Shown in pieces: positions 39,955 through 51,547 of a stretch of DNA of 64,000 nucleotides. Source of the DNA: Agapetus fuscipes (taxonomy: Eukaryota; Arthropoda; Insecta; Trichoptera; Glossosomatidae); NCBI GenBank assembly GCA_951799405.1, contig OX637339.1, forward strand, positions 62,001 through 126,000. Reading direction: 5' to 3'. Below the pieces are notes generated by a model. The model saw only the letters and a list, made by a program, of their open reading frames with translations, made no database searches and was not told the origin of the DNA. The position numbers and the translations under genes were made by a program. Every line of letters begins with the position of its first letter. Within the stretch, counting starts at the first letter, position 1.

Positions 39955-40872
39955 GGGTCAGAGTGGCAACAGTGGATCATTTTTTTTCAAACGCACAGAA
40001 TTATTGTTGTATAAATGCAATCAATGTACAACTTTTATCAAACGGGTAATAAATTAAGTACCTACCACTTGTTCTAAGAGCTCCATCTTTTTTATCCAAT
40101 AAATACAGAGATATTTTGCATTTAGTGAAAAATGGGAAATGATCCACTGTGTACCCTATGGTGTACACAGTGGATCAAACAATAAAAACCAAATTATTTG
40201 TATTTCAAAAAAACGTATTTATAAGACAAAAATATTTTTTCTGTTTATTCACCAATTTTAATCAAACAGAACAAAATAACACTAAATAAGTGGATGATAA
40301 TACAGGAAAAATCCACATTGAAGAAGTTACAAGAATATTGACAGTCATTGCTGCGCCTTCCGAGGTAAACGCAACTATGCTACACCTATAGTGTAACTTC
40401 TTTCTGCGTTCTTCCCAAAGGGTCTCATGTGGCGAGTAGAATCTATTTATTTTTACAGGTAAGATGATCCACTATGTATCCTATGATGTTGATCCACTGT
40501 GTACCCTTTCGACAAATTTCTTTTGGGACAGCAATTTATGTATTTCATTTTGAACAAAGTAATGAGGTAATGTTAAAATGGAAGCAGGATTATTGTTAAT
40601 GAGGATAAATTAATCACTTCTAGCCGAACTTCAATACTTTAAATACAAGAATACAACAAAGCGAAGCTTAATTTTTTACTTTTGACTGTCAGAAACACAT
40701 TTTGTTACTCAGCACAACCAAGCTGCATTGAAGTAGGACTCTGATTAGTCCAGACATGTTCAGACATGAGCACCATGCCAGGGTGTAAGCAATAGCCCTG
40801 TATATCTACTCGTCTGGAAGAAACTGCCCTGATCCACTGTACCCACATGATCCACTGATGCCACATTGACCC
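39955..40872. mobile_element. 918-bp Tc1/mariner-like non-autonomous element
   Basis: The ends GGGTCAGAGTGGCAACAGTG and its inverted counterpart (TGATGCCACATTGACCC at the right) form TIRs of about 25 bp with three mismatches, flanked by TA on both sides (39953-39954, 40873-40874). The empty site AACAATATATACATGGACA is preserved in the related LINE copy at 41578, which confirms the borders. The word GATCCACTG(T) or its complement recurs about seven times, as subterminal repeats would. A piece of SINE-A (40370-40463) is nested inside. No transposase. Confidence 0.88.
40370..40463 (-). repeat. SINE-A 3' fragment inside the TA element
   Basis: CTATAGTGTAACTTCTTTCT, CTCATGTGGCGAG and TTATTTTTACAGGTAAG. 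Confidence 0.7.
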
Positions 40873-40900
40873 TACATGGACATAAAAAACTAAAAAACTA

Positions 40901-41178
40901 AATGAGCGCTGTTTTTGTGTGTATCACACCTCAAGAGTCGTCTGCGAGCTTAGTCATCGCTGTAGAATGTGCCAATTCTCAAGCTAGACCCAGTTGTTGT
41001 ATGGTTGGATGGACCTTCGAGTGACCGGTCTTTGGTAAAGGTTTATGAATTTTTCAACCCAGCGAAGAGCACATTTGGAAATATAAATGGTATATTTTTT
41101 GTGCTCCGCCGGGATTCGAATCCACAACCTTCCATTTAAGAGTCCGAAATGTTGCCACTGGACTACGGACCGGTCCAA
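40901..41178 (-). repeat. SINE-B, complete single copy
   Basis: Head at the right (ACTGGACTACGGACCGGTCC on the plus strand), B box in CCGCCGGGATTCGAATCC, body to GAGCGCTGTTTTTGTGTG. Extends further 3' than the B part of the composites. Confidence 0.8.
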
Positions 41179-41424
41179 GAGATGCTAATGTACTGCGATT
41201 GCATTTTGAATAATGAGAAATACCGCCTTCTCCATCTTATCATACAGGGTGAGATTATGGGGAGAAGATCTCAGGGACGCCGAAGGACATCGCGGCTGCA
41301 AAACCTGCGACAATGGTTTAACAAAAGCACGAAGTCCCTATTTCGAGCCGCAGCATTTATGGTCAAAATACTCACGATGATCGCCAAGCTTCGATAGAAG
41401 TGGCATTAAAGACATTGCCGTGAA
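41179..41424. other. Short intronic stretch without recognised repeat
   Basis: A short open frame (41149-41397) overlaps the SINE-B end and has no recognisable domain; I do not call it a gene. Confidence 0.4.
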
Positions 41425-41657
41425 CATAAGCCTTGCAACTCTTGCCGTCCTTCCCTGAAACAGGGGTGACATTGGCAAAGTGAACCAATTTTTATATTAT
41501 GGGTGGTCAGCCGCATAACAACCTATAAGTCAAGGAACATACATGCCAAATTACATTTTTTAAAATCAAAGAATAAAAATAACAATATATACATGGACAT
41601 AAAAAACTAAATCATAAAACCAAATTCACTTTAACAAACCCTAGCCGCCAACAAAGC
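41425..41657 (-). repeat. LINE 3'-tail and 3' UTR fragment (T)
   Basis: CTTGCCGTCCTTCCCTGAAA to AACAAACCCTAGCCGCCAAC on the plus strand. Lacks the TTAGAT end. Confidence 0.75.
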
Positions 41658-42224
41658 CGTGACGTCAGTATTTGATAACTTGTTGGGTTGGCGCGACTGA
41701 GGGAGAAGCCGAAGGACTGCGGAAGTAGTCGTGTTTTCTCAATACAACCCGAAATCCCCCGAAGCTGCATTCGACCTGAATTCAGACACACGAATGACGG
41801 CACCCCATTGCGTCTACGACAGACATTTGTAGACTAAAGTGAAAAAGCTTATAACATTTATTTAAGTTATTTAAGTCAGTCGTACTAACTGACGTTGAAT
41901 AATGAACTGACCTTATAATTGAGTGCAACACAGATCAAAGACAAGTCTCATGGTGAGGGTAGAAAGGCAGTCGCATACAACATGAGTCTCTCCATGAGCG
42001 AGGGCCTCAGCTTTCCTCTGACCTAATTCTGAATTCAGCTCGCCCCGCATTACAGCCACAAAATATCGCCTGTCTTTGTCTCGGCACAACTATTACTACA
42101 ACTGTGCGCTTATACTGCCGATGGCTTTATATAAGTTACTCCAATCATTCACTTCCACAACAGCTCTATCGGCAAAATTACCTTCAATACAGTTCATTAC
42201 AAGACCTGATCAAGGGCGCTATAT
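41658..42224. other. Intronic sequence without recognised features
   Basis: Nothing recognised. Confidence 0.4.
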
Positions 42225-42600
42225 AATCTATAATCTAACTTGCAAAGATACATTAACGTTCATAACATATATCATATATCAAATGCATGTCTACAAAAAG
42301 AAACTGAATACTGAATGTGCACCTATAAATTAAAACAAAACCTCAAATGAACATAAACCCTGCAACTTTAGCCTACATTCCCTGCAACAGGGGTGACACT
42401 GGCAAAGTGGTTCACTTTGCCAACGTCACTCCTGTTTTAGGGAAGGACGGCAAGAATTGCAGGGTGTATGTCCATTTGAGATTTGGTTTTTATGTTGTAG
42501 GCATGTGCAAGCGCAAACTTTTACGTGTCTGCTTGTGAGAATGCATTTAGCATGAGCCTGAAATGTAAACATATCTTTGCAGCTTAGATTATAGATTATA
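42225..42600. repeat. Two LINE 3' tails (T) head to head
   Basis: A minus-strand tail (42225-42412) meets a plus-strand tail (about 42408-42600) at GGCAAAGTGGTTCACTTTGC, making an inverted repeat of about 180-bp arms. The arms are not identical (different subfamily bases). Confidence 0.75.
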
Positions 42601-42639
42601 GATATTTGCATACATCTTATGCACGTGCCTCCTGTGAAC

Positions 42640-42745
42640 CTTGCCGGTCTTACAATTTTCGGTTGAAATAAACGCCGATCATTTCTGACGACCTCAATGG
42701 GCATCGAACCTTAGCCCTCTGCCTTTGAACGCAAGCGTTAAACCC
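42640..42745 (-). repeat. SINE-A fragment
   Basis: GAACCTTGCCGGTC, GAAATAAACGCCGATC and ATCGAACCTTAGCCC. Confidence 0.6.
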
Positions 42746-43207
42746 CGCAATGGAGTGTGACACATACAAAATTCGTCAAGACGTTTGACCAATTGACGTC
42801 AAGTGGATTAATCTTCATTTCCGAAATAAAATTTGTTAACAAGAAATCAGAAATATTATTAAAAGCCGATTTCCTTAAAATATCATGAATAAATACAAAT
42901 ATTAACATAATTTTTGAGATAAATTTATACCATGGAAATTTCTCGATCCAAAAATAGGTTGTGTAATTTGTATGTTTCCGTTCTCTGTGAGATTGAGTTA
43001 CTCTTGCCCATTATTTTTGTGAGATATTTTTTACTGAAATTAGGCCGACGAGCAGAATAATTCCGCTCGACTCTCCTGTGATATTTATTTATGTATTTTT
43101 CCGTCCCATAAAAAATACCTACACCGGGCAACAACCTCAGGTGTCCATTTTTCATTCGCAAAGCGGCACTGAAGTATTTTTTTTTTTGCATTTGATTAAA
43201 ATTGACT
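42746..43207. other. Intronic sequence without recognised features
   Basis: Nothing recognised. Confidence 0.4.
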
Positions 43208-43480
43208 GATTTTCCTTGACTTGACTGATAGGTTGGTATGCGGCTGACCACCCATACTGTAAATAATGGTTCACTTTGCCAATGTCACCCCTGCTTCAGG
43301 GAAGGTCGGCAAGAGTTGAAGGGCTTATGTTCATTTGAGATTGTTTTTTTTTTATATTGTACATAGGTCCACATGCGGCATGTGTAAGCGCGAAATTATG
43401 CATGTCTGCTTGTGGGAATGCATTTAATATGAATTTCAAATGATACATACCTTTGCTGCTACGATTTAGATTTAGATTTA
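43208..43480 (+). repeat. LINE 3'-tail repeat (T)
   Basis: CTTGACTTGACTGATAGGTT to the ATTTAGATTTAGATTTAG end. Confidence 0.85.
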
Positions 43481-43489
43481 GATTAAAAA

Positions 43490-43605
43490 GCAAAGCTGAA
43501 ATATTTCTTTGCCGCGTTGTCCCCTATGTTTGCTCAAAGCGTGTGAAGCCTATTTATTTTCACAGATAAGGGGCCTTACACTAATGACTTCAGTAGAAGT
43601 GCTGG
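43490..43605 (-). repeat. SINE-A 3' fragment
   Basis: TTGCCGCGTTGTCCCC, GAAGCCTATTTATTTTCACA and ACTTCAGTAGAAGTG. Confidence 0.6.
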
Positions 43606-43797
43606 CTGAAATCAGCCTCTTATTAGCATTTTAATTCGGCGGATGAAGCTCGATAACCACAATATCACTCTGATATGCGTCTTCAACGGAGTCCAACATC
43701 CTTGTTTTGATCCGTGCAATATTTGCAGAGTTTATGTTCATTTGGGGTTTGGATTTTACTTGAGTGCGTGCACAGGAGAGTTGAATGCTAAAAAAAT

Positions 43798-44330
43798 GCA
43801 AATAAGCTACACATATAAAGTGTAACTTTTTAACTGCGTTATCCTCGATGGGGTCACCTGTGTCGATTCGGGACCTATTAAATTTTACGGGTAACGAGGC
43901 CGGCCTCACGTCAACCACTACAGTTAAAGTGGGGATTTCCCAGCTCCTAGAGGGGCTGATTTTCATTTGTTTCGAAGGCTCAGTACACCTACCTATTTTG
44001 GTTTTGAAATAAACACCGAAACGGGAAGTCATTTCTGACACTCTCGATTGGGATCGAACCTTTGCTCTTGGCATGGAATGCAAGCATTCTACTAACTGAG
44101 CCATTGCCCAGAATTTTCTTTGAGCTTAGTCGTCGCTACAAAGTGCCAATTCTCAAGCAAGACCCAATTGCTGTAAGGCTTGAGGGACCTTTTTTGACCG
44201 GTCTTGAGTAAAGGCAATGAATTTTCTAACCCAGCGAAGAGGACTTTGGAAAACATAAATGGTGTATTTTTTTTTCTCCGCCGGGACTCATGCCCTTCCA
44301 TTTACGAGTCCAAAGCGTTACCACTAGACT
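43798..44330 (-). repeat. Composite SINE B-A
   Basis: SINE-A occupies 43798-44105, and SINE-B continues from 44106 to about 44330, same order as the plus-strand composites when read on the minus strand. Confidence 0.8.
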
Positions 44331-44828
44331 TAGATATTGTATTACGGAAAGACAGAATAATGTGAGTTTGCTCCAAGACAATATCTAAAGATTTTTTTTA
44401 AAAGAAGATAGTCCTATGAAAAACGAGACGTGTGGTCACACCAGTGTTACCCTTGATTTTTTTCCTTCATTACTTCTTTTTGTCGTTCCACTTTCTTCTA
44501 ATAATGCTCATTATATTTACTCTACAAATCTCGTCTTACATTTGTTTGTTTGCCGACATTACAGTCAGGGCGATGCTAATGTTGGACCTATTTCTGTTCG
44601 TCAATGGCAAATTAAGGAAATTAAAATCCAACACAAATATACATTAGAACGAGTGTGCCTATTCTAGAACAGGGAACACTTTGATAATCTTCTTTCGACC
44701 TAGGAGCACTTTTAAGGTTTTGTTATTTATTTATTATTATTATTTTTATTTAAGGGTTTATCAACGGGTATTGAAGATTATGACTGGATGACATGAAAAA
44801 AGTATGCAAGGATCCTAAAAAGCAGTTG
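44331..44828. other. Intronic sequence without recognised features
   Basis: Nothing recognised. Confidence 0.4.
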
Positions 44829-45286
44829 ATCTGTCTGTAGTTCAGTGGTAACACTTCAGACTCTGAATGGAAGGTTGTGTGTTTGAATCCCGGAGGAGCA
44901 CAACAAGTATACCATTTATATTTTCAAATTTGCTCTTCGCTGGTTTGAAAAATCATAAACCTGTACCAATAACCGGTCACCAAAGGTCCATCCAGTCTTA
45001 CGTCAACTGGGTCTTGCTCGAGAATGGGCGCTTTGTAGCGACGACGACCATGCTCGTAAAAAGGTCGATAGCTCGGTTGGTAGAATGCTTGCATTCCATG
45101 CTGAGAGAAAGGGTTCGATCTCAAGGTTTACTCAGCCTTCACAAGAAATGAGAACACCCACTTCAACTGAAGTGATTTGCGTAAGCCCCGGCCCCTTGAC
45201 CTGTAAAAATAAATAGGTTCGACTCGCTACATGTGACCTCTTTGGGGAGAACGCGGCAAGAAGTTACACTATATGTGTAGCTTAGA
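44829..45286 (+). repeat. Composite SINE B-A
   Basis: TCTGTAGTTCAGTGGTAACA (B family head), AAAAAGGTCGATAGCTCGGT (A family head, 45058), body to ACACTATATGTGTAGCTTAG. The A body is internally shortened. Confidence 0.85.
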
Positions 45287-46814
45287 AACGTTTGTATCAC
45301 CGATATGATTTGTACCTTGAGTTCGGTGACAAGGAAAATAAATCTGGTATTTTGGCCAAACAGCTGACATTGGTTCTTTAGTGGGACAATATCAGCTGTT
45401 GATTTCTTTGAACAGCTTGAAATAAGCAAGCGAGCCCTCTGTCGTCTAGGAATGACAAATAACAACTCTTCCACCATGTGGGATATCTCCCGTGCTCGTT
45501 AAGCCACGCCCCCAACCAATCACAGTAAGAGAAAGTCGCTGAGCAAGAGAACAAGTAATTAAATGGAAGTCTGTGGCCGTAAGGCAAGCAATGCGTGGTG
45601 TTTTCGCGTTCGATTTCATAAATTTAAAGTTCGCTGGTGAATGTTTTTTTTTCAACGGGTGTTTTGAAATGATGACAAGTGATATAAAATTAAAAAGTGT
45701 GAACAATAAATCAAATACGACCAATATAGTCGTCTTCAGGTAGTCTACCTGAAGATGACTACATTGGTCGAAAACGCTGGTACTATTTAAAAATTAATAA
45801 TTTTAAATATATTATATATTTGTGGAAATAAAACAGTGTTTTAAAATTTAAAAAGTGTTGTTTAATTAAATAACAATAAAAAAACATGAATTTTCACAGT
45901 GTTAATACACAAACCATAAATTTTTTATTTACTTTTAATTATTTTTGGGGTTTAAATCAAAAGCAGCTTATTACTTATACGAAATTGTACAAAAAAATAT
46001 TTCAATACATTTTTGTAGAAAAAGGATAAGACGAAGCTCGCTCTAACAAGTGTCGTAGACCTCTTGAAGAGGTTTCCGAAAAACAGACTCAAAGAGCCGT
46101 CGGTAATCGTTTTGGTTCGCAAAAGAGTATACATTTTTTGGTTGGCGCGGGGAGGTGTTGGTAGGAGGGGGTAGAGGGTTGGGGCCCCCTGACTTTCTCC
46201 GCACCAGGCCCCTAGTGGTCTTAATCCGAGCCTGTATAGAGTTGTAGTATTTTATTATCTACTTACTTTATATCTACTTTCCTGCTTCACTGGGCTATAA
46301 CATAGCATGGCATATATTCTTCTAACTCAGCTTTACGAAACGGCGCTTGCGATGAATTGTTAAAGCCGCGTTATTGTGCGATCTGTGTGATGGACTTACA
46401 GATGATGTGTGAATAATTCACAACCGAACAACAACAGTCCACAAAGTATAGTTTAACTCACTCATTAGGATACGTAAACTAAGATAGCAACTCTAGAGTG
46501 CGTTTCACTTTCTGTACATTTTTTGTGAAACGCTACGGTTCAGTTGGAAGGTAATTCTTTATTTTTGGGTTACAGGAAGAAAAGCGAGCTTGCGTTTTCA
46601 TGAAAAAAGGGAGTCACAAATCTTGGGGCAGTAAAAATACTTTATGGACTCATAAAAGCGAAAAAATGTTAAGGTCCAGATCTAGTCTAGAAGTTATATG
46701 TACTTTTTCTTCTTCTTGTCCCTTTTCAGTGAACATCGGAGATCATCAAGTAATAAGAATCAAGTAATTTGAAACTTCAATACTTCTGCAAGAAGGAGGG
46801 ATCTTGTAACTGTA
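45287..46814. other. Intronic sequence with one small palindrome
   Basis: 45722-45768 folds perfectly at its core (GTCTTCAGGTAG / CTACCTGAAGAT) and imperfectly at CCAATATAGTC / GACTACATTGG. The rest of the stretch shows nothing recognised. Confidence 0.5.
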
Positions 46815-47112
46815 TCCTCCCACTATTCCACTAGGGGTAGCCGGTACATCCGCAAATGCGTCTCCACTTTTTTTCTATCCTTGCAGATCTCTTTCATATC
46901 TTCAACATTCATCACTTTCCTCATTCATACTCTTCTCTAATTCTCACTCTGCAGGTTCCATTCATTCGCAATCTCACCTATTTGGTGTATCCATTCTTTC
47001 CTCGGCCTTCCACTTGCACGCTTTCCTCTGACATTTCCTCTGGAGACTTTCTTCGTTAGTCGATCCATTCTTTCAAGATGTCCAAACCATCTCATCATTC
47101 TTCTGCTATACC
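46815..47112 (-). pseudogene. LINE ORF2 C-terminal fragment
   Basis: The minus strand reads MMRWFGHLERMDRLTKK, GRPRKEW, then EICKDRKKVETHLRMY, the typical end of this LINE's ORF2. Frameshifted and 5'-truncated. Confidence 0.75.
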
Positions 47113-47254
47113 ACTATCTCGGATTCTTCAGGAGCGAATACTGGTCATTTCTTGTGAACCAAGATAATAATTAGGATTTCTGCTCTGGTATTTATACGGG
47201 AAGAACCTCAACATTTGTGACTCGATCCACGGGAAAGATTTTTAGCATCCGACA

Positions 47255-47600
47255 GGAATATCTTTGCAACTGCTATGATTTTAGTTGGGTTCTTTTAATC
47301 AAACGGCAATTTATTTTCCAAGACTTAATACACAATGTCGGTTTACAATGTACTGATCTTCAGCTCTTACTTATCGACTTTACGGCTCAATATTTAAATC
47401 GACCGCTCTCTCGCACAATTGCGGTTCAAATATATAGCGTCTAAACAGACGCCTCTCGCATATTCCGAGCCCTTTTCTAGTAAACCACACACTTCTATAT
47501 TGTTCCATATTATTCTAGTTACGCATACAAACTACTACGTGCCTGGGCACATGTACACATTCAAACTCACGGTAGACTATGCTAGAAGCGGACAATTACA
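47255..47600. repeat. Possible LTR-like remnant
   Basis: TATGATTTTAGTTGGGTTCT, GTTTACAATGTACTG and a GC-rich middle resemble 33360-33690 and loosely the U5 end of the gypsy LTRs. No TSD; weak. Confidence 0.3.
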
Positions 47601-47666
47601 CATAAGCAAGTCACGCAATTGGGCTACAGAAGTTCGTAACACAACAGTAGATAGACAACTTGTTAC

Positions 47667-47857
47667 CGTTCTCCATGGTGAGGGACAGCTTGAAGCCCGT
47701 GTAGTGGTGGGAGTAGTCCGACACGAAGCGGATCTTCAGGTTCTGCCCCGAGGAGGTGTACCTCAGCAGCTTCACCCTGTCGCTCCAGTCTCCGCACAGC
47801 TTCCTGGCGCCAGTCTCCTGGCCAGGCTCCCAGATCTCCAGGAAGTCGTAGCTGCAT
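47667..47857 (-). CDS. Host gene exon: C-terminal half of CUB 1
   Basis: Acceptor CTCGGCAG above 47857; donor AACG/GTAACA below 47667. It joins the exon at 62249-62450 through a split Glu codon, giving LEEEPE-CSYDFLEIW, the classic CUB acidic loop and C-x-YD motif. Then KLCGDWSDRVKLLRYTSSG, LKIRFVSD and HHYTGFKLSLTMEN, with the calcium-ligand-like Asp of the FxSD turn kept. 191 nt, ends after the first base of an Ala codon. A truncated gypsy-type LTR ends only 74 bp upstream of the acceptor. Confidence 0.95.
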
Positions 47858-47931
47858 CTGCCGAGGAAACAAAAATAATACTTGGTTAATCAAAAAACAT
47901 TCAAATGCGATGCTTCACACCTGACGCCAAT

Positions 47932-48347
47932 TGTTATGATTTTAGGGTTCTATTAGTCTCCAAATTAAACACTGGTCTTCTTGTAGTATATTCATTTTAC
48001 AGTTAAATTTATTTGTTACACTTTTACATTTATTTAGCAATTAACATTTATTTATTTCACATATGGTTTCTGTTCACTTATGCTGTTAGTCTTCACAGAT
48101 AAAAAGTCGCAAGAGAACTCTCCTCCTGCAAGCTGTTAGCGCCTTATATACCCCAGCAATAGAAGCTTCTAAAGGTTTATTTTGCCAGAAGCTTCTCGAA
48201 GCACATTATTATTGACAATCTAGCGAGTTCTCTACGTACTCAACAATCATTAATCCTACCCACCAATATTATAAAAAAATCCTATCAGCTATAACTAATA
48301 CCTAAACCTATCTAAATATTTATACTGCATATACTATTTACATAACA
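47932..48347 (-). repeat. Gypsy-type LTR with its primer-binding site, rest of element lost
   Basis: On the minus strand it starts TGTTATGTAAATAG and ends CCCTAAAATCATAACA, then AT and TGGCGTCAGGTG, the same PBS core as the intact gypsy. This is therefore a 5' LTR plus a short piece of leader, not a solo LTR. Diverged from the intact element's LTR. The 3' half was deleted towards the exon. Confidence 0.85.
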
Positions 48348-48509
48348 GTAACAAATCAGAATGAAGGAAAGATACTTTGACAGCGAGAGAAAGAGAACGT
48401 TTTTGATAGTTTTAATTTCGAAGAAACTAAATCATTCAATGCAATTTGTTTTGTCCAATTTTCAAAAAAAAAACGTTTGATCTGATATATATTTTTAAAA
48501 TTTGTTTAT

Positions 48510-48585
48510 ATCGACCGGTCTAAAGTCTGGTTGTAACACTTAGGACTCGTGAATGGAAGATCGTGGGTTCGAATTTGTAAGTCGA
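48510..48585 (+). repeat. SINE-B head fragment
   Basis: CGACCGGTCTAAAGTCTGGT, ACTCGTGAATGGAAG and GTGGGTTCGAATT. Confidence 0.65.
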
Positions 48586-48685
48586 AGACGTTGGCTACGT
48601 CACTAACGAAACATCGAGAATAATGTATGCTCTCTTACAAAGATTCGTCTAATAACAAAAAATAATATTAGGATGATTTATTTGG

Positions 48686-48962
48686 TGAGCGCTGTTTTTG
48701 TGTGTATCACACCTCAAGAGCCCTCTGCGAGCTTGGTCATCGCTGTAGAAAGCGCCAATTCTCAAGCAAGACCCAGTTGTTGTAAGGTTGGATGGACCTT
48801 TGAGTGACCGGTCTTTGGTAAAGGCTTATGAATTTTTCAACCCAGCGAAGAGCACATTTCGAAATATAAATGGTATATTCTTTGTGCTCCGTCAGGATCC
48901 GAATCCACAACCTTCCATTGACGAGTCCGAAGTGTTGCCATTGGACTACGGACCGGTCCAAG
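48686..48962 (-). repeat. SINE-B, complete single copy
   Basis: Very like 40901-41178, including GAGCGCTGTTTTTGTGTGTA at its 3' end. Confidence 0.8.
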
Positions 48963-49477
48963 AAATGCCAACAACACGCGGTGTACCTGAGCGGTAGCCC
49001 ATCGAGGTAGCATCCGCGCCCAATGTTGCTAAACTTCGGTGATCTGATGAGAACCGGTGCTTTCAACATGGTATAGTCTTTGACATAAATCCGAATTCTA
49101 ATATCCAAATATTTGATTAAGTGTGTAGTTATTATAATTGTTCATATTTTAATATTATCATTCCTACTCAGAATTCACATTATTTGTTGTAAATCCACTT
49201 ATCGTGTTTGTCATTACCTCCTCGGCGCCATATTTATGGAGCCTGAACCTCACTGAGGGTCCGAGATTGCCCGAAAATGACCTCCGAACACGTGCCTTGA
49301 ATTTGTAGTAACTAAACCTAACGGGACGGAAATTATTTTTCAGGGGGACCAGAACGGTGACATTTTAAAAAGCTAATTTCATCTAAATCTGAATAGAGGC
49401 ATCTATCATATGGGGTGGAAAGTTTTTGCATTTAAAATCCACAATCACATCAAAATGAAAAATATTAAGTCCGGTCA
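48963..49477. other. Intronic sequence without recognised features
   Basis: Nothing recognised. Confidence 0.4.
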
Positions 49478-49785
49478 GTCAAGTCGATAGCTCAGTTGGT
49501 AGAATGCTTTCATTCCATGCCGAGAGCTCGGATTCGAATCCTAACGAGCGTGTCTGATGATTTCTTATTTTGGTATTTATTTCAAACCCAAAATAAATTA
49601 CCTGCAAAATTTACTCAGCCTTCACAAGAAATGAAAATCAGCTCCCTCAGGAGCTGAAAGACCCCATTCAACTGAAGTGGTTAGCGTAAAACCGTCCCTC
49701 TTACTTGTAAAAATAAATAGATTTCGCTCACCCATGCGGCTCCTTCAGGGAAAACGCGGCAGGAGTTACACTATATGTGCAGGTT
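49478..49785 (+). repeat. SINE-A, nearly complete
   Basis: AGTCGATAGCTCAGTTGGTA head, GGATTCGAATCC B box, body to ACACTATATGTGCAGG. Confidence 0.8.
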
Positions 49786-49829
49786 ACTATCGCTTTTATT
49801 TATTTATTTGGTAGGCGTTGATTTTTTTA

Positions 49830-50015
49830 CACCTCAAAAACCCATTGCGAGCTTAATTGCGCTATAAAAAGCGCCAATTCTTAGTCAAGACCTAGTTGCT
49901 GTAAGGCTGGATGGGCCTAAAGCCAAATAAATATTGCATCCCAGCGAAGATAATATTTTAAATATTCAGTTGGACTTTGATTTTTTGTGCTCCTCTGAGA
50001 ATCGAACCCACGATC
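49830..50015 (-). repeat. SINE-B, old diverged copy
   Basis: AAAGCGCCAATTCTTAG, GTTGCTGTAAGGCTGGATGG and GTGCTCCTCTGAGAATCGAA. Confidence 0.65.
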
Positions 50016-50496
50016 TTGCAATTATAAGGCAGTTTTTAGACACAAAAGCTATGTAACGTTGAAACATAACCCTAAAATTGTCCACGTAAGCTTTGTGACT
50101 TTGACCGCCTTTCTGTGAAAGAAAGTCGTACAAAAAGTGTATTGCAACGTAAATATATGAGAGAATAGGGTGGCTCAAGAAATGTGGACCATTTTTCCAA
50201 GTCAAAATTTTTGGCAGCACGTCTTGCTCCATTAGCAGATGATTTATGGCATGTGCTAGCAGTTCTCTGCCGTGAAGTGTATTCCTTATAAATGGAGAGT
50301 TTCCCCTCTCCCCGAATGCACAGATTTGAATCATTTAGTATAAGCGCTGATGTCCCATACACTGCAACTTCAGCTAACAGATATTAATAGGTTTTCAAAT
50401 TGCTTTGGTGATACATTGTAGAAATTATTTATGTTTTGAATAAAATAGTTAGGGATGAATAGGTTTTCATTGGGCGCCATCTCGCCCCCTTAGTGC
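50016..50496. other. Intronic sequence without recognised features
   Basis: Nothing recognised; the two overlapping minus-strand frames here have no domain. Confidence 0.4.
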
Positions 50497-50910
50497 TTGT
50501 TTGTCTTATACCCATCAGAGATAATTTAAAATGAGAAATCTTTATATCGACGGCTAAAAGGAAGTAGGACATAAGCGACGTTTTGGTCAAAAATGAGCTA
50601 TGAATGCTTTCCTACTTAAAAATTTCCGCTCTTTCTAATGCGCTTACTCCCATAGTTCTACGATGATTTTTTGTTGTTTTTTATGCTTAAGCAAACAACT
50701 GCGTTTTCAAAGTATGGTTTTGGTGTAACCGACAAGATTTTGGCCTTTTTGTCCTAAAGGCGCTTGTGACATAAAAAACTCTTAAAACATCGTAAAACCA
50801 CATTGATAGGAATGCCAATAAATGCCTTTATTTTTTTAATTTTAGAGCTGTTTTGATTTGAACAATTTAGTTTTTGTCGCTTGTGCCCTACTTCCTTTTA
50901 ACCGTCGATT
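50497..50910. mobile_element. MITE with 33-bp TIRs next to an M1-family MITE end
   Basis: ATCGACGGCTAAAAGGAAGT (50546) and its inverted match ending at 50909 give TIRs of about 33 bp with three differences around 364 bp of non-coding DNA. Directly left, AGTGCTTGTTTGTCTTATAC (50497) is the end of the M1 MITE family seen at 61476. No clear TSD read. Confidence 0.7.
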
Positions 50911-51058
50911 TGTTTTTAAACAACTTCCTGTAAAGAAATGCAATACCTTTTTTTCTAAGAATCTTCAATAACAATGTTAACTAGTTACCTACGTATATAT
51001 GAGCTATCGTCAAGAGGGCAAACAGATTCAAACCGGTGTGGTTTTATTTCAAACATAC

Positions 51059-51547
51059 TGTTATGTAAATATGAAATATAAATATTTAAATAAGTATGGG
51101 TAGTTATAGTTATAAGAATCCTCATAAGTATTGGTGGGTAGGATCGATAATTGTGTATAAGTGGAGAATTCTCTAGGCATAGTAGGTATTTTTTATAATT
51201 ATAGGAATTCTGTATTGTATTGGTGGGTAGGATTGATGGTTGTGTGTACATGGAGAAGTCTCTAGGTATTTCGAGAAGTATCAAGCAAAAAATATATTCC
51301 GGAGTATTCGATTCCCTTAGTATATAAGACTCTTATTGCTTGCACTGAGTTCAGTTATTATTTCAAGCTCTCACCACTACAGTCTCCTGCCAGCTTTACA
51401 ATACAACTTGATCAGTGAACAGAAACCAAGTGGAATAGTCGAGAAAGCTTTGTGAAAATAAATTATTTAAAAGTGTAAAATAAACAACTGTATAAGAAGA
51501 CCTGTGTATTTTAATTTGAAAGACTTTTGAACCCTAATTTCGTAACA
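51059..51547 (+). repeat. Solo LTR of the gypsy family, TSD ATAC
   Basis: Starts TGTTATGTAAATATGAAAT and ends GAACCCTAATTTCGTAACA; TSD ATAC at 51055-51058 and 51548-51551. Close to the LTR of the intact macro-domain element over long stretches (GGTAGTTATAGTTATAAGAA), with some insertions. Shows that this family has a history in the lineage. Confidence 0.93.

Larger units (their letters stand above)
39645..40900 (-). repeat. LINE 3'-tail repeat (T) interrupted by a TA-inserted element
   Basis: Tail and 3' UTR at 39645-39954 resume at 40873-40900 (TACATGGACATAAAAAACTA). The uninterrupted version is present at 41578-41605. Confidence 0.85.

Noticed and set aside
47419..47889. 156-residue plus-strand frame
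   Set aside because: Its second half is the antisense of the CUB exon and its first half is LTR-like repeat.
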